Source: Alphaproteobacteria bacterium
Lineage (GTDB): Bacteria > Pseudomonadota > Alphaproteobacteria > G02398745 > G023898745
DNA: 64,000 nt
Assembly: GCA_023898745.1 (NCBI GenBank)
Contig: CP060237.1
Coordinates: 496,001-560,000, forward strand
Reading direction: 5' to 3'
How positions within the stretch are numbered: the stretch's first letter is position 1; every line of letters begins with the position of its first letter. A program made the position numbers and the translations under genes. Shown here one piece after another: positions 17,609 to 25,166 of the stretch. The notes below the pieces were generated by a model. The model worked only from the letters and a program-made list of their open reading frames with translations. It was not told the origin of the DNA and searched no databases.

Positions 17609-18070
17609 ATGCTTCCACAATTTGATGTTGCGACATTTCCGTCTCAATTTTTCTGGTTAACCATAAGCTTTTCTATTGTCTTAGGGGGCATGGTGTTTTT
17701 AGTGTTGCCAAAGTACAAGAAAATGTTGAGCAAAAGGCTTTCTAAGCTCAAAAATGAGGTTGATACAGCGGTATATTTGCAACAAGAGGTGATTACGCTT
17801 AAGAAAGAAAAACTCAAGCAAATTGAAGAGGCGCAAGAAGCGGCAAAGCAAGAGATAGAAGAAGCATATCAAAAGATTCATCACGAGCAAGTTGAAACTA
17901 TTAAGGCAATTAAAAAAGAGCATGAATTGATGATTAAAAAGCTTGAAAAATCTATCGAGCAGCAAAAACAAAACATTTTAGAGCACGTCAAGCCATTTAT
18001 TGCGGAAAATAAAGATGAAATTATCAGCAAAATCCAAAGTATAAAAGGTATCAAAGATGCAGCATCCTGA
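17609..18070 (+). CDS. atpF': ATP synthase F0 subunit b'
   Basis: This is one of two peripheral-stalk proteins that hold F1 against the rotor. The 153-residue product starts MLPQFDVATFPSQFFWL, the classic b' N-terminus, then a single membrane helix and a long charged coiled coil (about 45-135). Separate b and b' genes are typical of alphaproteobacteria and phototrophs. Its end overlaps atpF by 14 bases, which suggests coupling. Confidence 0.93.
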   Translation: MLPQFDVATFPSQFFWLTISFSIVLGGMVFLVLPKYKKMLSKRLSKLKNEVDTAVYLQQEVITLKKEKLKQIEEAQEAAKQEIEEAYQKIHHEQVETIKAIKKEHELMIKKLEKSIEQQKQNILEHVKPFIAENKDEIISKIQSIKGIKDAAS

Positions 18071-18479
18071 ATTTTATATTTACACTTTATCTTTTAGTCT
18101 ATTTTTCGTTATGTTCATTTCTATCATGCGTAAAAAAGGTGGGGCATTTTTCAAAGATAAGCAAAAGCAAATGGATAACTTTCTAGAAACAGCGCGATAC
18201 CTGCAACGTGTATCACTGGGATATATTATGGAAGAAAAAAAACCTGATGGCGATCTTAAGAAAACACTGAAAATGATTCAAGATGAGTCAAAGCAGAAGG
18301 TGAAGGAGATTCAAGCCATGTCTTTAGCTGAGATAGAAGAGCAGGGGCGTAAGTTGAAGCAACAGTTGAATTCACGCATGCGCATTATGAACTCTCGGTT
18401 TATTAATGAGACGAAAGAAGAGTTGGTGAAGGCATTGATGGAGCAGGTGAAGAAAGAGATGTCGCAGCGAGCCTCTTGA
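18057..18479 (+). CDS. atpF: ATP synthase F0 subunit b
   Basis: This is the second peripheral-stalk protein. The 140-residue product has one N-terminal membrane helix (FYIYTLSFSLFFVMFISI) followed by a basic and acidic helical region. Its sequence is more diverged than b', so the call rests partly on position after b' and on the membrane-helix-plus-coiled-coil plan. It starts inside atpF'. Family A and B repeats follow its stop. Confidence 0.85.
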   Translation: MQHPEFYIYTLSFSLFFVMFISIMRKKGGAFFKDKQKQMDNFLETARYLQRVSLGYIMEEKKPDGDLKKTLKMIQDESKQKVKEIQAMSLAEIEEQGRKLKQQLNSRMRIMNSRFINETKEELVKALMEQVKKEMSQRAS

Positions 18480-18493
18480 ATAGCGTTGTGCGC

Positions 18494-18543
18494 CGTCATG
18501 GCGAGCGAAGCGTGGCCACGTCGCTGCGCTTCTCGTGATGACG
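18494..18543. repeat. Family A element, shortened, inverted orientation
   Basis: CGTCATGGCGAGCG...CTCGTGATGACG. The middle of the element is missing. Confidence 0.85.
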
Positions 18544-18578
18544 AAATTCAGCATGACAGGACCTCCCGCAACACGCTC

Positions 18579-18659
18579 CGGCATCCTGAGCCGAAGGCGA
18601 AGGATCCTCCTAAGACAAACTCAAAAAGACCCCTCTTTCACTTTGTTCGATCAGGATAA
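18579..18659. repeat. Family B element, degraded right arm
   Basis: GGCATCCTGAGCCG...AAGGATCCTCC is followed by an imperfect right half ending GATCAGGATAAC. Confidence 0.8.
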
Positions 18660-18698
18660 CAATATTTAATACTTTAACTTCAAATTAACCATTTTTTT

Positions 18699-18729
18699 GC
18701 TTGCAAGCGAAATTTTCGTTTGGTATATT
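18699..18729 (+). promoter_or_regulatory. Promoter of pair C with a palindrome over the -35 box
   Basis: TTGCAA (18701-18706) and TATATT (18724-18729) are exactly 17 bases apart. The palindrome GCTTGCAAGC (18699-18708) overlaps the -35 box and could be an operator. Confidence 0.5.
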
Positions 18730-18753
18730 TAGCTATAATCAGATAAGTAAAAA

Positions 18754-19503
18754 ATGAGTATGTTAGGTATCACAGGTTTAGACTGGTTTGTCTCCATTGC
18801 AGGCGGATTCTCCAAGTTAGATGATGACAACAATAAAAAAATTGAATTAGCAAGTAACCCATTTAAGGCAACAGTAGAAAGAGTTGAAGCAGGTAAACTA
18901 CCTTGGATTCCTGCATCTTTGGGATTGTCTTGGAATAAAGGACGTTTGCACACAAGGCTTGAGGTTGCAGGCAACGTTGCAGCAGCTGCAAGCAGTGCGG
19001 ATGTGAAAGATTTGGGACAAATTAAGTTTACTATTGGTATGCAAGCGACAGATAAGCTTGTGATTTCTGGGTTGGTTGGAACGCAGATGTGGAGCGTAAA
19101 CAAGATGCATGTGAAATTGAGCGCACCTGCAATCCTCCCAAAGAAAAGTGGTGGAACTAAAACTGGTGCCGATTTGACTGATGGGGGTTTTTACCTGTCT
19201 GATAAAAATGAGAATGATGGTAGTGTTTATTCCTCTCGTTTTCGTAATTTTTTTGGCGGTGTTGAGTTGAAATATCAGTTAAAAAAGCATGTTTACTTAA
19301 TAGGATCAGGGCAGTTTGGACTAAATCAGACTAAAGACAAAAAAGATCTTTATTTAATTGCAAGTCAAGATATTAATAAAGCTTCAGGGTCAAAGCATGC
19401 AAAAGGCGTTTTATTTCCTAATAGTAATATTAGTGAGGTTGTTTCAAGGATGAAATACAAATTTTCCGTTGGTCTGTTGATCGAATCGGGAGGTATTTTA
19501 TGA
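18754..19503 (+). CDS. Small beta-barrel-like protein, pair C (partner of the CaaX protein)
   Basis: 249 residues; the ATG at 18760 (MLGITGLDWFVSIAGG) is an equally possible start. The product closely follows pair B and D proteins: DWFVSIAGGFSKL, then LEVAGNVAAAA, VKDLGQIKFTIGMQ, FYLSDKNEND, FGGVELKYQLKKHVYLIGSGQFG and a last strand KFSVGLLIESGGIL. The segment VELKYQLKKHVYLIGSGQFG is almost the same in pair D, so the two are recent duplicates. No conventional signal peptide is present. Its stop overlaps the next ATG by four bases. Confidence 0.75.
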   Translation: MSMLGITGLDWFVSIAGGFSKLDDDNNKKIELASNPFKATVERVEAGKLPWIPASLGLSWNKGRLHTRLEVAGNVAAAASSADVKDLGQIKFTIGMQATDKLVISGLVGTQMWSVNKMHVKLSAPAILPKKSGGTKTGADLTDGGFYLSDKNENDGSVYSSRFRNFFGGVELKYQLKKHVYLIGSGQFGLNQTKDKKDLYLIASQDINKASGSKHAKGVLFPNSNISEVVSRMKYKFSVGLLIESGGIL

Positions 19504-20303
19504 TTTTACATTTGATTTGTAGTGATAGTGATCTTGATTTTGATGCTGCATATGCTACACAGGCGGTTTCTCAGCAGCGAGCTCGACAGATATTAGTTGA
19601 TGAATTGCATAACTCTCCTGAGCGGAAAGTGGCAAGTGTTACAAAGGCATTTGCAAATGCTAACGCAAAAGTTCCTGAAACAGTTCTGCACGCTGTAACA
19701 CAAAGAAAAACAACTTTAGAGACAGAAAGAACACAGTTAACGCAAGAATTTGGTAAAGTTGCAAAAGCAGATCTCGCCTTAGTGCAAAAGGATTTCCAGG
19801 CATCTGAAATTAATCACAAGGGCAGTCTTGAGGATTTTATTGCAGGAAAAGAAGGTGTATCTGTTGAAGATATGAGAGCTGCGCTTACGTTTATCAATGA
19901 AAAGGTAGCGACTAAAAAAGCTATGCAGGAACAGTTAAAAGCATTTAATGCTGGCGGCGCAAGAGCGCAAGATTTTGCATTGGTTGCAGTAGATTTGCAA
20001 GCCCATGATTTTCTTGGTAAAGATGAAGCTGGAAAGTTAGCAAAGTTGATTGCTGGTCAGGGCGTTACTCTTGACGACATGCAGGCTGGAGCAAGATTGA
20101 TAGAAGGCATAATTGTGGCGAAGGGGAGTGATAGTGCAGCGCGCACACAAGAACGTTCGAGCTCTAATGAGCCTACAAGGGGTTCAGGAAATAACAGAGA
20201 ACTTGGCGTTTCTACACGCACTCCTAACAACACATCTTCTAGTAGGGGTAACGGGCCACAAGGGGGCGGTTGTTGCACTAGTGGTCCTTGTGTAGTTCAA
20301 TAA
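19500..20303 (+). CDS. Pair C cargo: helical-repeat protein ending in a CaaX prenylation motif
   Basis: Function unknown, 267 residues. It starts MILHLICSDSD, a variant of the short hydrophobic start. Two helical repeats of about 65 residues (about 85-210) share VSVEDMRAALTFINEK and VTLDDMQAGARLIEG, and resemble the repeats of the pair D cargo (LTLEELQDSVEFIRET). Residues about 215-255 are a Ser/Asn/Gly/Arg-rich linker. The last residues are GGGCCTSGPCVVQ: the final CVVQ is a canonical CaaX box with X = Gln, a farnesyltransferase-type ending, and the CC pair four residues earlier resembles palmitoylation sites in Ras-like tails. This suggests a protein that reaches the host cytosol and is lipidated there (inference). 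Confidence 0.85.
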   Translation: MILHLICSDSDLDFDAAYATQAVSQQRARQILVDELHNSPERKVASVTKAFANANAKVPETVLHAVTQRKTTLETERTQLTQEFGKVAKADLALVQKDFQASEINHKGSLEDFIAGKEGVSVEDMRAALTFINEKVATKKAMQEQLKAFNAGGARAQDFALVAVDLQAHDFLGKDEAGKLAKLIAGQGVTLDDMQAGARLIEGIIVAKGSDSAARTQERSSSNEPTRGSGNNRELGVSTRTPNNTSSSRGNGPQGGGCCTSGPCVVQ

Positions 20304-20405
20304 GAATTATTGCTTGGATAAAAGTAAACATGTTGAGTTTTTGCACAATATGTTTAAAGACTCTATTATTAAAATTTCTCTATATTTTCTTTCCCCTTAA
20401 AAATA

Positions 20406-20436
20406 ATTTGATTTAAATCAAATATCATGTTATAAT
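20406..20436 (+). promoter_or_regulatory. Promoter of pair D with an 18-bp perfect palindrome over the -35 box
   Basis: TTGATT (20408-20413) and TATAAT (20431-20436) are 17 bases apart. ATTTGATTTAAATCAAAT (20406-20423) is a perfect palindrome covering the -35 box, so it is a likely operator. Confidence 0.6.
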
Positions 20437-20466
20437 AACTGCAAGTATATATTAACATAAATATTT

Positions 20467-21138
20467 ATGATTTTTGATTGGTTTATTTCTCTTGGAGGTG
20501 GTTTTTCCAGCTTACAAGATGCGGAAGCAATGTCATTTTCGCAAAATCACTATAATGTCACAGCGCAACAAGGTAAAACAGATAAACTGATATGGTTTCC
20601 ATTATCTGGCGGAGTTACGTTTTATAAAGCGCCATTTCAGATGAGCTGTGAAGTTACAGGAAATGCTGGGGTTTTGGCAGCAGGTGATGTGAAAGATCTA
20701 GGTCAAATCAAGCTAGCAGCTGGATATCAAATAACCCAAAGATGCACGCTTTCTGGTCTATTAGGTGCGCAATTGTGGCGTTTTTACCGAGTGGATACGC
20801 AAGTTAGTTCATCAGATGTTGGGTTTAAAGATAAAGCCTTTTATCTTTCAGATGAAAATAAGTTCAAAGGAAAGGTTTATACACCGTATTTTTGGAATTT
20901 ATTCTCTGGGCTTGAGGTAAAGTATCAATTGAAAAAACATGTGTATTTAATAGGTTCAGGACAGTTTGGTTTTAATGCAGCTTCAGTTAAGAAAGATGCT
21001 TATCTGATTGCGAAGCAAGATATCAAGGCGCTCGCAATTGAAGGTGTGTCCCTTCCTCAAACAACAAATGATTCTATGGCTTCAAAAATGCGATATAAAA
21101 TTTCTGTTGGCATTTTATTAGAAGGAGGTGTTTTATGA
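20467..21138 (+). CDS. Small beta-barrel-like protein, pair D
   Basis: 223 residues, the shortest of the four. It begins MIFDWFISLGGGFSSLQ, again directly with the DWF strand. Further landmarks are VTGNAGVLAAGDVKDLGQIKLAAGYQI, AFYLSDENKF, FSGLEVKYQLKKHVYLIGSGQFGFN and the last strand RYKISVGILLEGGVL. It is a clear paralogue of the pair B and C proteins, which sit within 7 kb. Predicted as a membrane barrel only from strand alternation. The stop overlaps the start of the cargo gene by four bases. Confidence 0.75.
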   Translation: MIFDWFISLGGGFSSLQDAEAMSFSQNHYNVTAQQGKTDKLIWFPLSGGVTFYKAPFQMSCEVTGNAGVLAAGDVKDLGQIKLAAGYQITQRCTLSGLLGAQLWRFYRVDTQVSSSDVGFKDKAFYLSDENKFKGKVYTPYFWNLFSGLEVKYQLKKHVYLIGSGQFGFNAASVKKDAYLIAKQDIKALAIEGVSLPQTTNDSMASKMRYKISVGILLEGGVL

Positions 21139-22748
21139 TTTTATTTTTATTTGCTGGTTTACCAGAAGCACCTTTAGCAACAGAATTTCGTTCAGATGTT
21201 ATCGCGCAACTATCACAAATTGAAGATCAGCAAGAAAGGCAAGCGGCTTTAAGTGACTTTGAGCATGTCGTTGTTGATTCGTTGTCATCTAAGGAGGTGG
21301 AAGATCTAGGCGCAAGCTTATCTAAAGAGTCTATAAATGAAGAGTTTATAAAAAAACTCAATAAAGACGTTGAAAGAATACAAGACCAAAAAAGACGTTT
21401 AAGAGATCAAATTGATACATTTCGTTCTGCAGATTTTGAAATTATTGCAGCAGATTGGCTAAGTTCTGGAAGAAAAGAGCGCGGAGATTATGTAAGAGAT
21501 GATTCTCTCACGTTAGAGGAGTTGCAAGATTCTGTTGAGTTTATCCGTGAGACGCTTGAAAGAAAGCAAAAGCTCATAGAGCAGCTCAAAAATTTTCCAG
21601 ATTTTAACTATATTAAATCTGACTGGATGCAAGAAAGAAAAAGAGATATAAACCTTTATGCAGACGATGAGTCTCTAACACTCCAAGATCTAGAGGTTGC
21701 ATTTAATTTTTGTAAAGATCGGGTTGTGAGAAAGCGAGCACTAATAACAGAGTTAAAAAAGATGAAATCGAATCCGAATTTTTCTTTAATACACAAAGAT
21801 TGGCAAGAGTTTAAAAAAGATAAAGCGGATTTTGATAAATATGTTGTTCAAGAAAGAACAGTTGAAGAATTGCAAGAAGTGTATGAGTTTTTCAAAAAAA
21901 CAGGAGCGGAAATACTGGCTCTAGTTGGGCGCTTGAGAGAAGCATATCAAACGCCTTTTGTTCTAGATGCTGTAAGATTAGGTTTATATAGTTTTATGCA
22001 AGCAAATTCCATAACTGATTTTATTGCATACGTTGAAGGCGGTAGAGCACTTTCGGAGTTAAAGAAATTGAATAACGCATTTTTAAAACAAGATTTAAAT
22101 AATGAACCTGAATGGACTGCGAATGTTCAGAAAAAAGACGCATTGCAAAATCTTCTAGTAAATCATTTTGCATTATTAAATGAACACGACAAGGCATTGC
22201 TTAAAAAATGGATGGAAAAAACCACAAAGAAAAAAGATGCAACAGCAATTAATGTATATACTGATCAGGAGCTTAAAAGTTATATTGCGTCAAGTAGTCG
22301 AGAGTTGTCTCAACTGCAAATTCTTGCATTTGCTATTGGTAAAATTAAGGCAGAAGATAATATTCAAGCCGATAAAAGAGCGATTGCTAGAGAGTTAAGA
22401 GATTTATATTCTGAAAAACTTAAACAGCGCGCTCCTCTTGAATTATTAAGGTTTATACTAAAGAATCGTTTTACCGATTTGAAACTTGCTGATAGAGCGT
22501 TGCTTAAAAAGTGGATAAAAAACGTAACCATTGATAAGATTGAAGCGGTAATAGATGCTTATACAGATGAGCAGCTAAAAACATATATTGCGACAGAAAA
22601 AAGAAAGTTGTGGCAGTTGCAAGTTCTTGCATTTTCAATTGGAGCAATTCCTGAAGATGATATTTTGGCAAGCGGCATAGCAGGCAAAGATAGTAAAGAT
22701 ATTGCTAGAAAACTAAAAGTTGAATATACGTCATCACGAAGCGCTTAG
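21135..22748 (+). CDS. Pair D cargo: predicted exported helical-repeat protein
   Basis: Function unknown, 537 residues. The start MILFLFAGLPEAP is the short hydrophobic type and follows GGAGG at good spacing. Three helical repeats of about 60 residues lie at about 88-265, each with a xDWxxx motif (AADWLSS, KSDWMQE, HKDWQEF) and an LTLEELQ-type helix. Two longer repeats of about 100 residues follow (about 330-525), with ALLKKWMEKTT/ALLKKWIKNVT and DQELKSYIAS/DEQLKTYIAT. The protein is highly charged. The final residues and stop codon come from a family A palindrome inserted at 22729, so the original C-terminus may have been different. Confidence 0.85.
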   Translation: MILFLFAGLPEAPLATEFRSDVIAQLSQIEDQQERQAALSDFEHVVVDSLSSKEVEDLGASLSKESINEEFIKKLNKDVERIQDQKRRLRDQIDTFRSADFEIIAADWLSSGRKERGDYVRDDSLTLEELQDSVEFIRETLERKQKLIEQLKNFPDFNYIKSDWMQERKRDINLYADDESLTLQDLEVAFNFCKDRVVRKRALITELKKMKSNPNFSLIHKDWQEFKKDKADFDKYVVQERTVEELQEVYEFFKKTGAEILALVGRLREAYQTPFVLDAVRLGLYSFMQANSITDFIAYVEGGRALSELKKLNNAFLKQDLNNEPEWTANVQKKDALQNLLVNHFALLNEHDKALLKKWMEKTTKKKDATAINVYTDQELKSYIASSSRELSQLQILAFAIGKIKAEDNIQADKRAIARELRDLYSEKLKQRAPLELLRFILKNRFTDLKLADRALLKKWIKNVTIDKIEAVIDAYTDEQLKTYIATEKRKLWQLQVLAFSIGAIPEDDILASGIAGKDSKDIARKLKVEYTSSRSA

Positions 22749-22803
22749 CGCCGTTGTGATCCGGTGTGGATGACCACATCCGCCTTCGGCGGATTCATCA
22801 TGA
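22729..22803. repeat. Family A element that supplies the stop codon of the 21135 gene
   Basis: CGTCATCACGAAGCGCTTAG contains the in-frame TAG. The second hairpin follows (GGATGACCAC...GGATTCATCATG), slightly degraded. Confidence 0.9.
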
Positions 22804-22815
22804 TGAATACTCATC

Positions 22816-23235
22816 TCACCACAAATCCTTCAAAGGCACAAAACCTTTAAGCCGTTTTTCCCCTACCATAACATAGGCAAATTCACCTTTTGTGCTTTTA
22901 ATTTGCACGAACACGTTTTTATGAAGTTGAGCAATAGTTCTCGAATGGTTTGAAGCACCATCGTACAAATGCGTATTCTTTATTGTAATTGCACGGCGAT
23001 ATTTTGTGCTGAGATAGCATTTCTTAATCCATCCAAGTTCGCCATCTACGCATAACACACGACACCAGTTATCAAACTCTCCAATAACCTTCACAGGATA
23101 GTTTTTTTGTGACAAGATATGCATCAACGGATAGTTTGTGCCAGGCCCTTTAAAGCGCTGAACTTTTTTTGTGTTAGTGGCAGCGAAATATTCAACTTTT
23201 TTTGCAACCGCATCTGCGAAGAGGAAGAGCATCAT
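22816..23235 (-). CDS. Predicted exported bacterial SH3-domain protein
   Basis: The 139-residue product contains two SH3-like segments: RFKGPGTNYPLMHIL...FDNWCRVLCVDGELGWIKKCYLS and a diverged second half ending EKRLKGFVPLKDLW. Such alphaproteobacterial proteins are periplasmic and bind or act near peptidoglycan; related proteins carry an ordinary signal peptide. Here the protein starts MMLFLFADAVAKK, only about nine residues before the family-conserved region. It is therefore one of the best witnesses that the short hydrophobic start replaces a normal signal. Confidence 0.8.
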   Translation of the reverse strand: MMLFLFADAVAKKVEYFAATNTKKVQRFKGPGTNYPLMHILSQKNYPVKVIGEFDNWCRVLCVDGELGWIKKCYLSTKYRRAITIKNTHLYDGASNHSRTIAQLHKNVFVQIKSTKGEFAYVMVGEKRLKGFVPLKDLW

Positions 23236-23244
23236 AATGACCTG

Positions 23245-23374
23245 CCGTTATCACGAGACGTATAAAGCCCTCCGTCATCACGAGGCGCATAAAGCTCTCC
23301 GTCATCACGAGGCGCATAGCGCTGTGGTGATCCAGTACGGATGGCCGCAGCCCCTTCAGGGTTTCGCCATGACG
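23245..23374. repeat. Family A cluster with three successive left ends
   Basis: Left halves begin at 23245, 23273 and 23300 (CGTTATCACGAG, CGTCATCACGAG twice), about 27 bases apart. Only the last continues into a full element ending GCCATGACG. It looks like stepwise addition of half-hairpins. Confidence 0.85.
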
Positions 23375-23398
23375 AAGTTATAATGCATGCTCTAAACA

Positions 23399-23833
23399 TC
23401 ACACCCCCGTAGATCCAAAGCCACCAAAGGCTCTTTGTGTATTGTTATCCAACTCTTCCACAATTTCTAATTTTACAGGTGTAATTTTTGCTACAACCAT
23501 TTGTGCAATACGCATCCATGGTGTAATAACAAAATCTTCTTCACCAAGGTTGATTAAAATCACTTTTACTTCTGCACGATAATCTGCATCAATTGTTCCA
23601 GGTGTGTTTAAAACTGTAATCCCATGCTTTAGGGCCAAGCCTGATCTAGGCCTGATTTGTGCTTCGTAGCCCTTGGGTAATTCCATGCAAAATCCTGTTG
23701 GAATTAACGCGCGCTTTCCCGGTTTTAAAACTTGCTCTTCTTCAATAGACGCGCAAATATCCATGCCCGCACTGTCAGGTGTTGCAAATTTCGGGGTCGG
23801 AACATCAGGGTGCAGTTTTTTAATATAAAGCAT
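23399..23833 (-). CDS. dut: dUTP diphosphatase
   Basis: Hydrolyses dUTP to dUMP and pyrophosphate, keeping uracil out of DNA and feeding dTMP synthesis. The 144-residue trimeric-type enzyme shows its motifs in order: PDSAGMDI (about 19-26), RPRSGLALKHGI, GTIDADYRAEV with the catalytic Asp, and the C-terminal RAFGGFGSTG that closes over the substrate. Length is normal. It lies alone between family A repeats. Confidence 0.97.
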   Translation of the reverse strand: MLYIKKLHPDVPTPKFATPDSAGMDICASIEEEQVLKPGKRALIPTGFCMELPKGYEAQIRPRSGLALKHGITVLNTPGTIDADYRAEVKVILINLGEEDFVITPWMRIAQMVVAKITPVKLEIVEELDNNTQRAFGGFGSTGV

Positions 23834-23878
23834 GGTTTTTCATATTTATAAATATATTTCATTAAACCATAAAATGTT

Positions 23879-23945
23879 CGTCATGGCGAGCGTAGCGTGA
23901 CCATCCATATGGATCACCACGGCGCTATGCGCCTCGGTGATGACG
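23879..23945. repeat. Family A element, inverted orientation
   Basis: CGTCATGGCGAGCG...CCTCGGTGATGACGG, complete. Confidence 0.9.
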
Positions 23946-23957
23946 GTTCGGCAGGCG

Positions 23958-25166
23958 TTAATGCCCAACCCAATTGATGCTCTTGATATCAATCCCTTGC
24001 TTCGCCATATCATATAACGGGCTCATCTCACGAAGACTTTTAACTTCTTTAATAACGCGGTCAATTGTATAATCTACTTCTTCTGGTGTGGTAAATCTAC
24101 CTAGTCCAAATCGTAAAGAGGTATGAGCTAAATCCTCACCCACACCAATAGCCTTTAACACATAAGAGGGTTCTAGAGATTCAGAGGTGCAAGCAGATCC
24201 TGAAGATATGCATAAATCTTTTAGTCGCATCATCAAGCCTTCACCTTCAACATATGCAAAGCTTAAATTTAAATTTCCAGGCAGACGTTTTTCTAGATCA
24301 CCATTCAGATATACATCCTCGAGGTTGTTCATAAGCGCATCATAAATTTTCTTTTGAAAGCTCTTCAAACGTTTTTGCTCTATAGTCATCTCTGCTTTTG
24401 CAATTTCACACGCTTCACCAAGCCCTACACACAAAGGTGTTGGCAAAGTTCCTGAGCGCATGCCTCGCTCTTGTCCGCCACCAGATAAAATAGATTTAAT
24501 ACGTACACGTGGTTTTTTACCTACATATAAGCATCCAATACCTTTTGGTCCATAAAGTTTGTGTCCGGAAATACTCATCAAATCAATGTTCATCTCTTTG
24601 ACATCTATAGGAATTTTTCCTACAGCTTGCGCTGCATCCGTGTGGAAAAAGATCCCTTTTTCACGGCAAATTTCTCCAATTTGTTTGATAGGCTGTATAG
24701 TTCCAATTTCATTGCTGGCTGCCATGATAGAGACAAGCTTTGTATCTGGGCGAATAGCTTTTTTAAATTCTTTGATGCAGATAATGCCGTTAGATTTTAC
24801 AGGTAAATATGTTACATCTGTGCCTAAACTTCTGCAAGTTTCCAAAACGCATTTATGCTCAATTTGACTTGTAATCACATGACCTTTATAAAAGTTATGA
24901 ACACCCTTTATAGCAATGTTATTACTTTCTGTTGCGCCACTGGTGAAGATAATTTCACTTGGGTGTGCATTAATTAAAGCAGCAATTTGTTCTCTTGCTT
25001 TTTGCACAGCTTCTTCTGCTTCCCAACCATACTTATGATTTCTAGAATGTGGATTTCCAAATTTTTCTGTGAAATAGGGTAGCATTTTATTTAATACGCG
25101 CGGATCGCAGGGTGTGGTAGCTTGATAGTCTAAATAAACAGGAAGCTTGATAGTTTTATGAGGCAT
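23958..25166 (-). CDS. iscS: Cysteine desulfurase IscS
   Basis: This PLP enzyme removes sulfur from cysteine for Fe-S cluster and tRNA thiolation pathways. The 402-residue product has the PLP lysine in SISGHKLYGPKGIG (about residue 203), the His of the sulfur loop region in TSQIEHKCVLE, and the active-site Cys in SSGSACTSESLEPSYVL (about 325). The long loop and the C-terminus with IKSINWVGH mark group I IscS (usual end WxxH). It overlaps the upstream desulfurase-like gene by 11 bases. No iscU follows; the downstream side is a repeat and then dut. Confidence 0.95.
   Translation of the reverse strand: MPHKTIKLPVYLDYQATTPCDPRVLNKMLPYFTEKFGNPHSRNHKYGWEAEEAVQKAREQIAALINAHPSEIIFTSGATESNNIAIKGVHNFYKGHVITSQIEHKCVLETCRSLGTDVTYLPVKSNGIICIKEFKKAIRPDTKLVSIMAASNEIGTIQPIKQIGEICREKGIFFHTDAAQAVGKIPIDVKEMNIDLMSISGHKLYGPKGIGCLYVGKKPRVRIKSILSGGGQERGMRSGTLPTPLCVGLGEACEIAKAEMTIEQKRLKSFQKKIYDALMNNLEDVYLNGDLEKRLPGNLNLSFAYVEGEGLMMRLKDLCISSGSACTSESLEPSYVLKAIGVGEDLAHTSLRFGLGRFTTPEEVDYTIDRVIKEVKSLREMSPLYDMAKQGIDIKSINWVGH

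Noticed and set aside
23245..23374. Small CRISPR-like array (three repeats about 27 bases apart)
   Set aside because: The units are left halves of family A palindromes without unique spacers; no cas gene is present.
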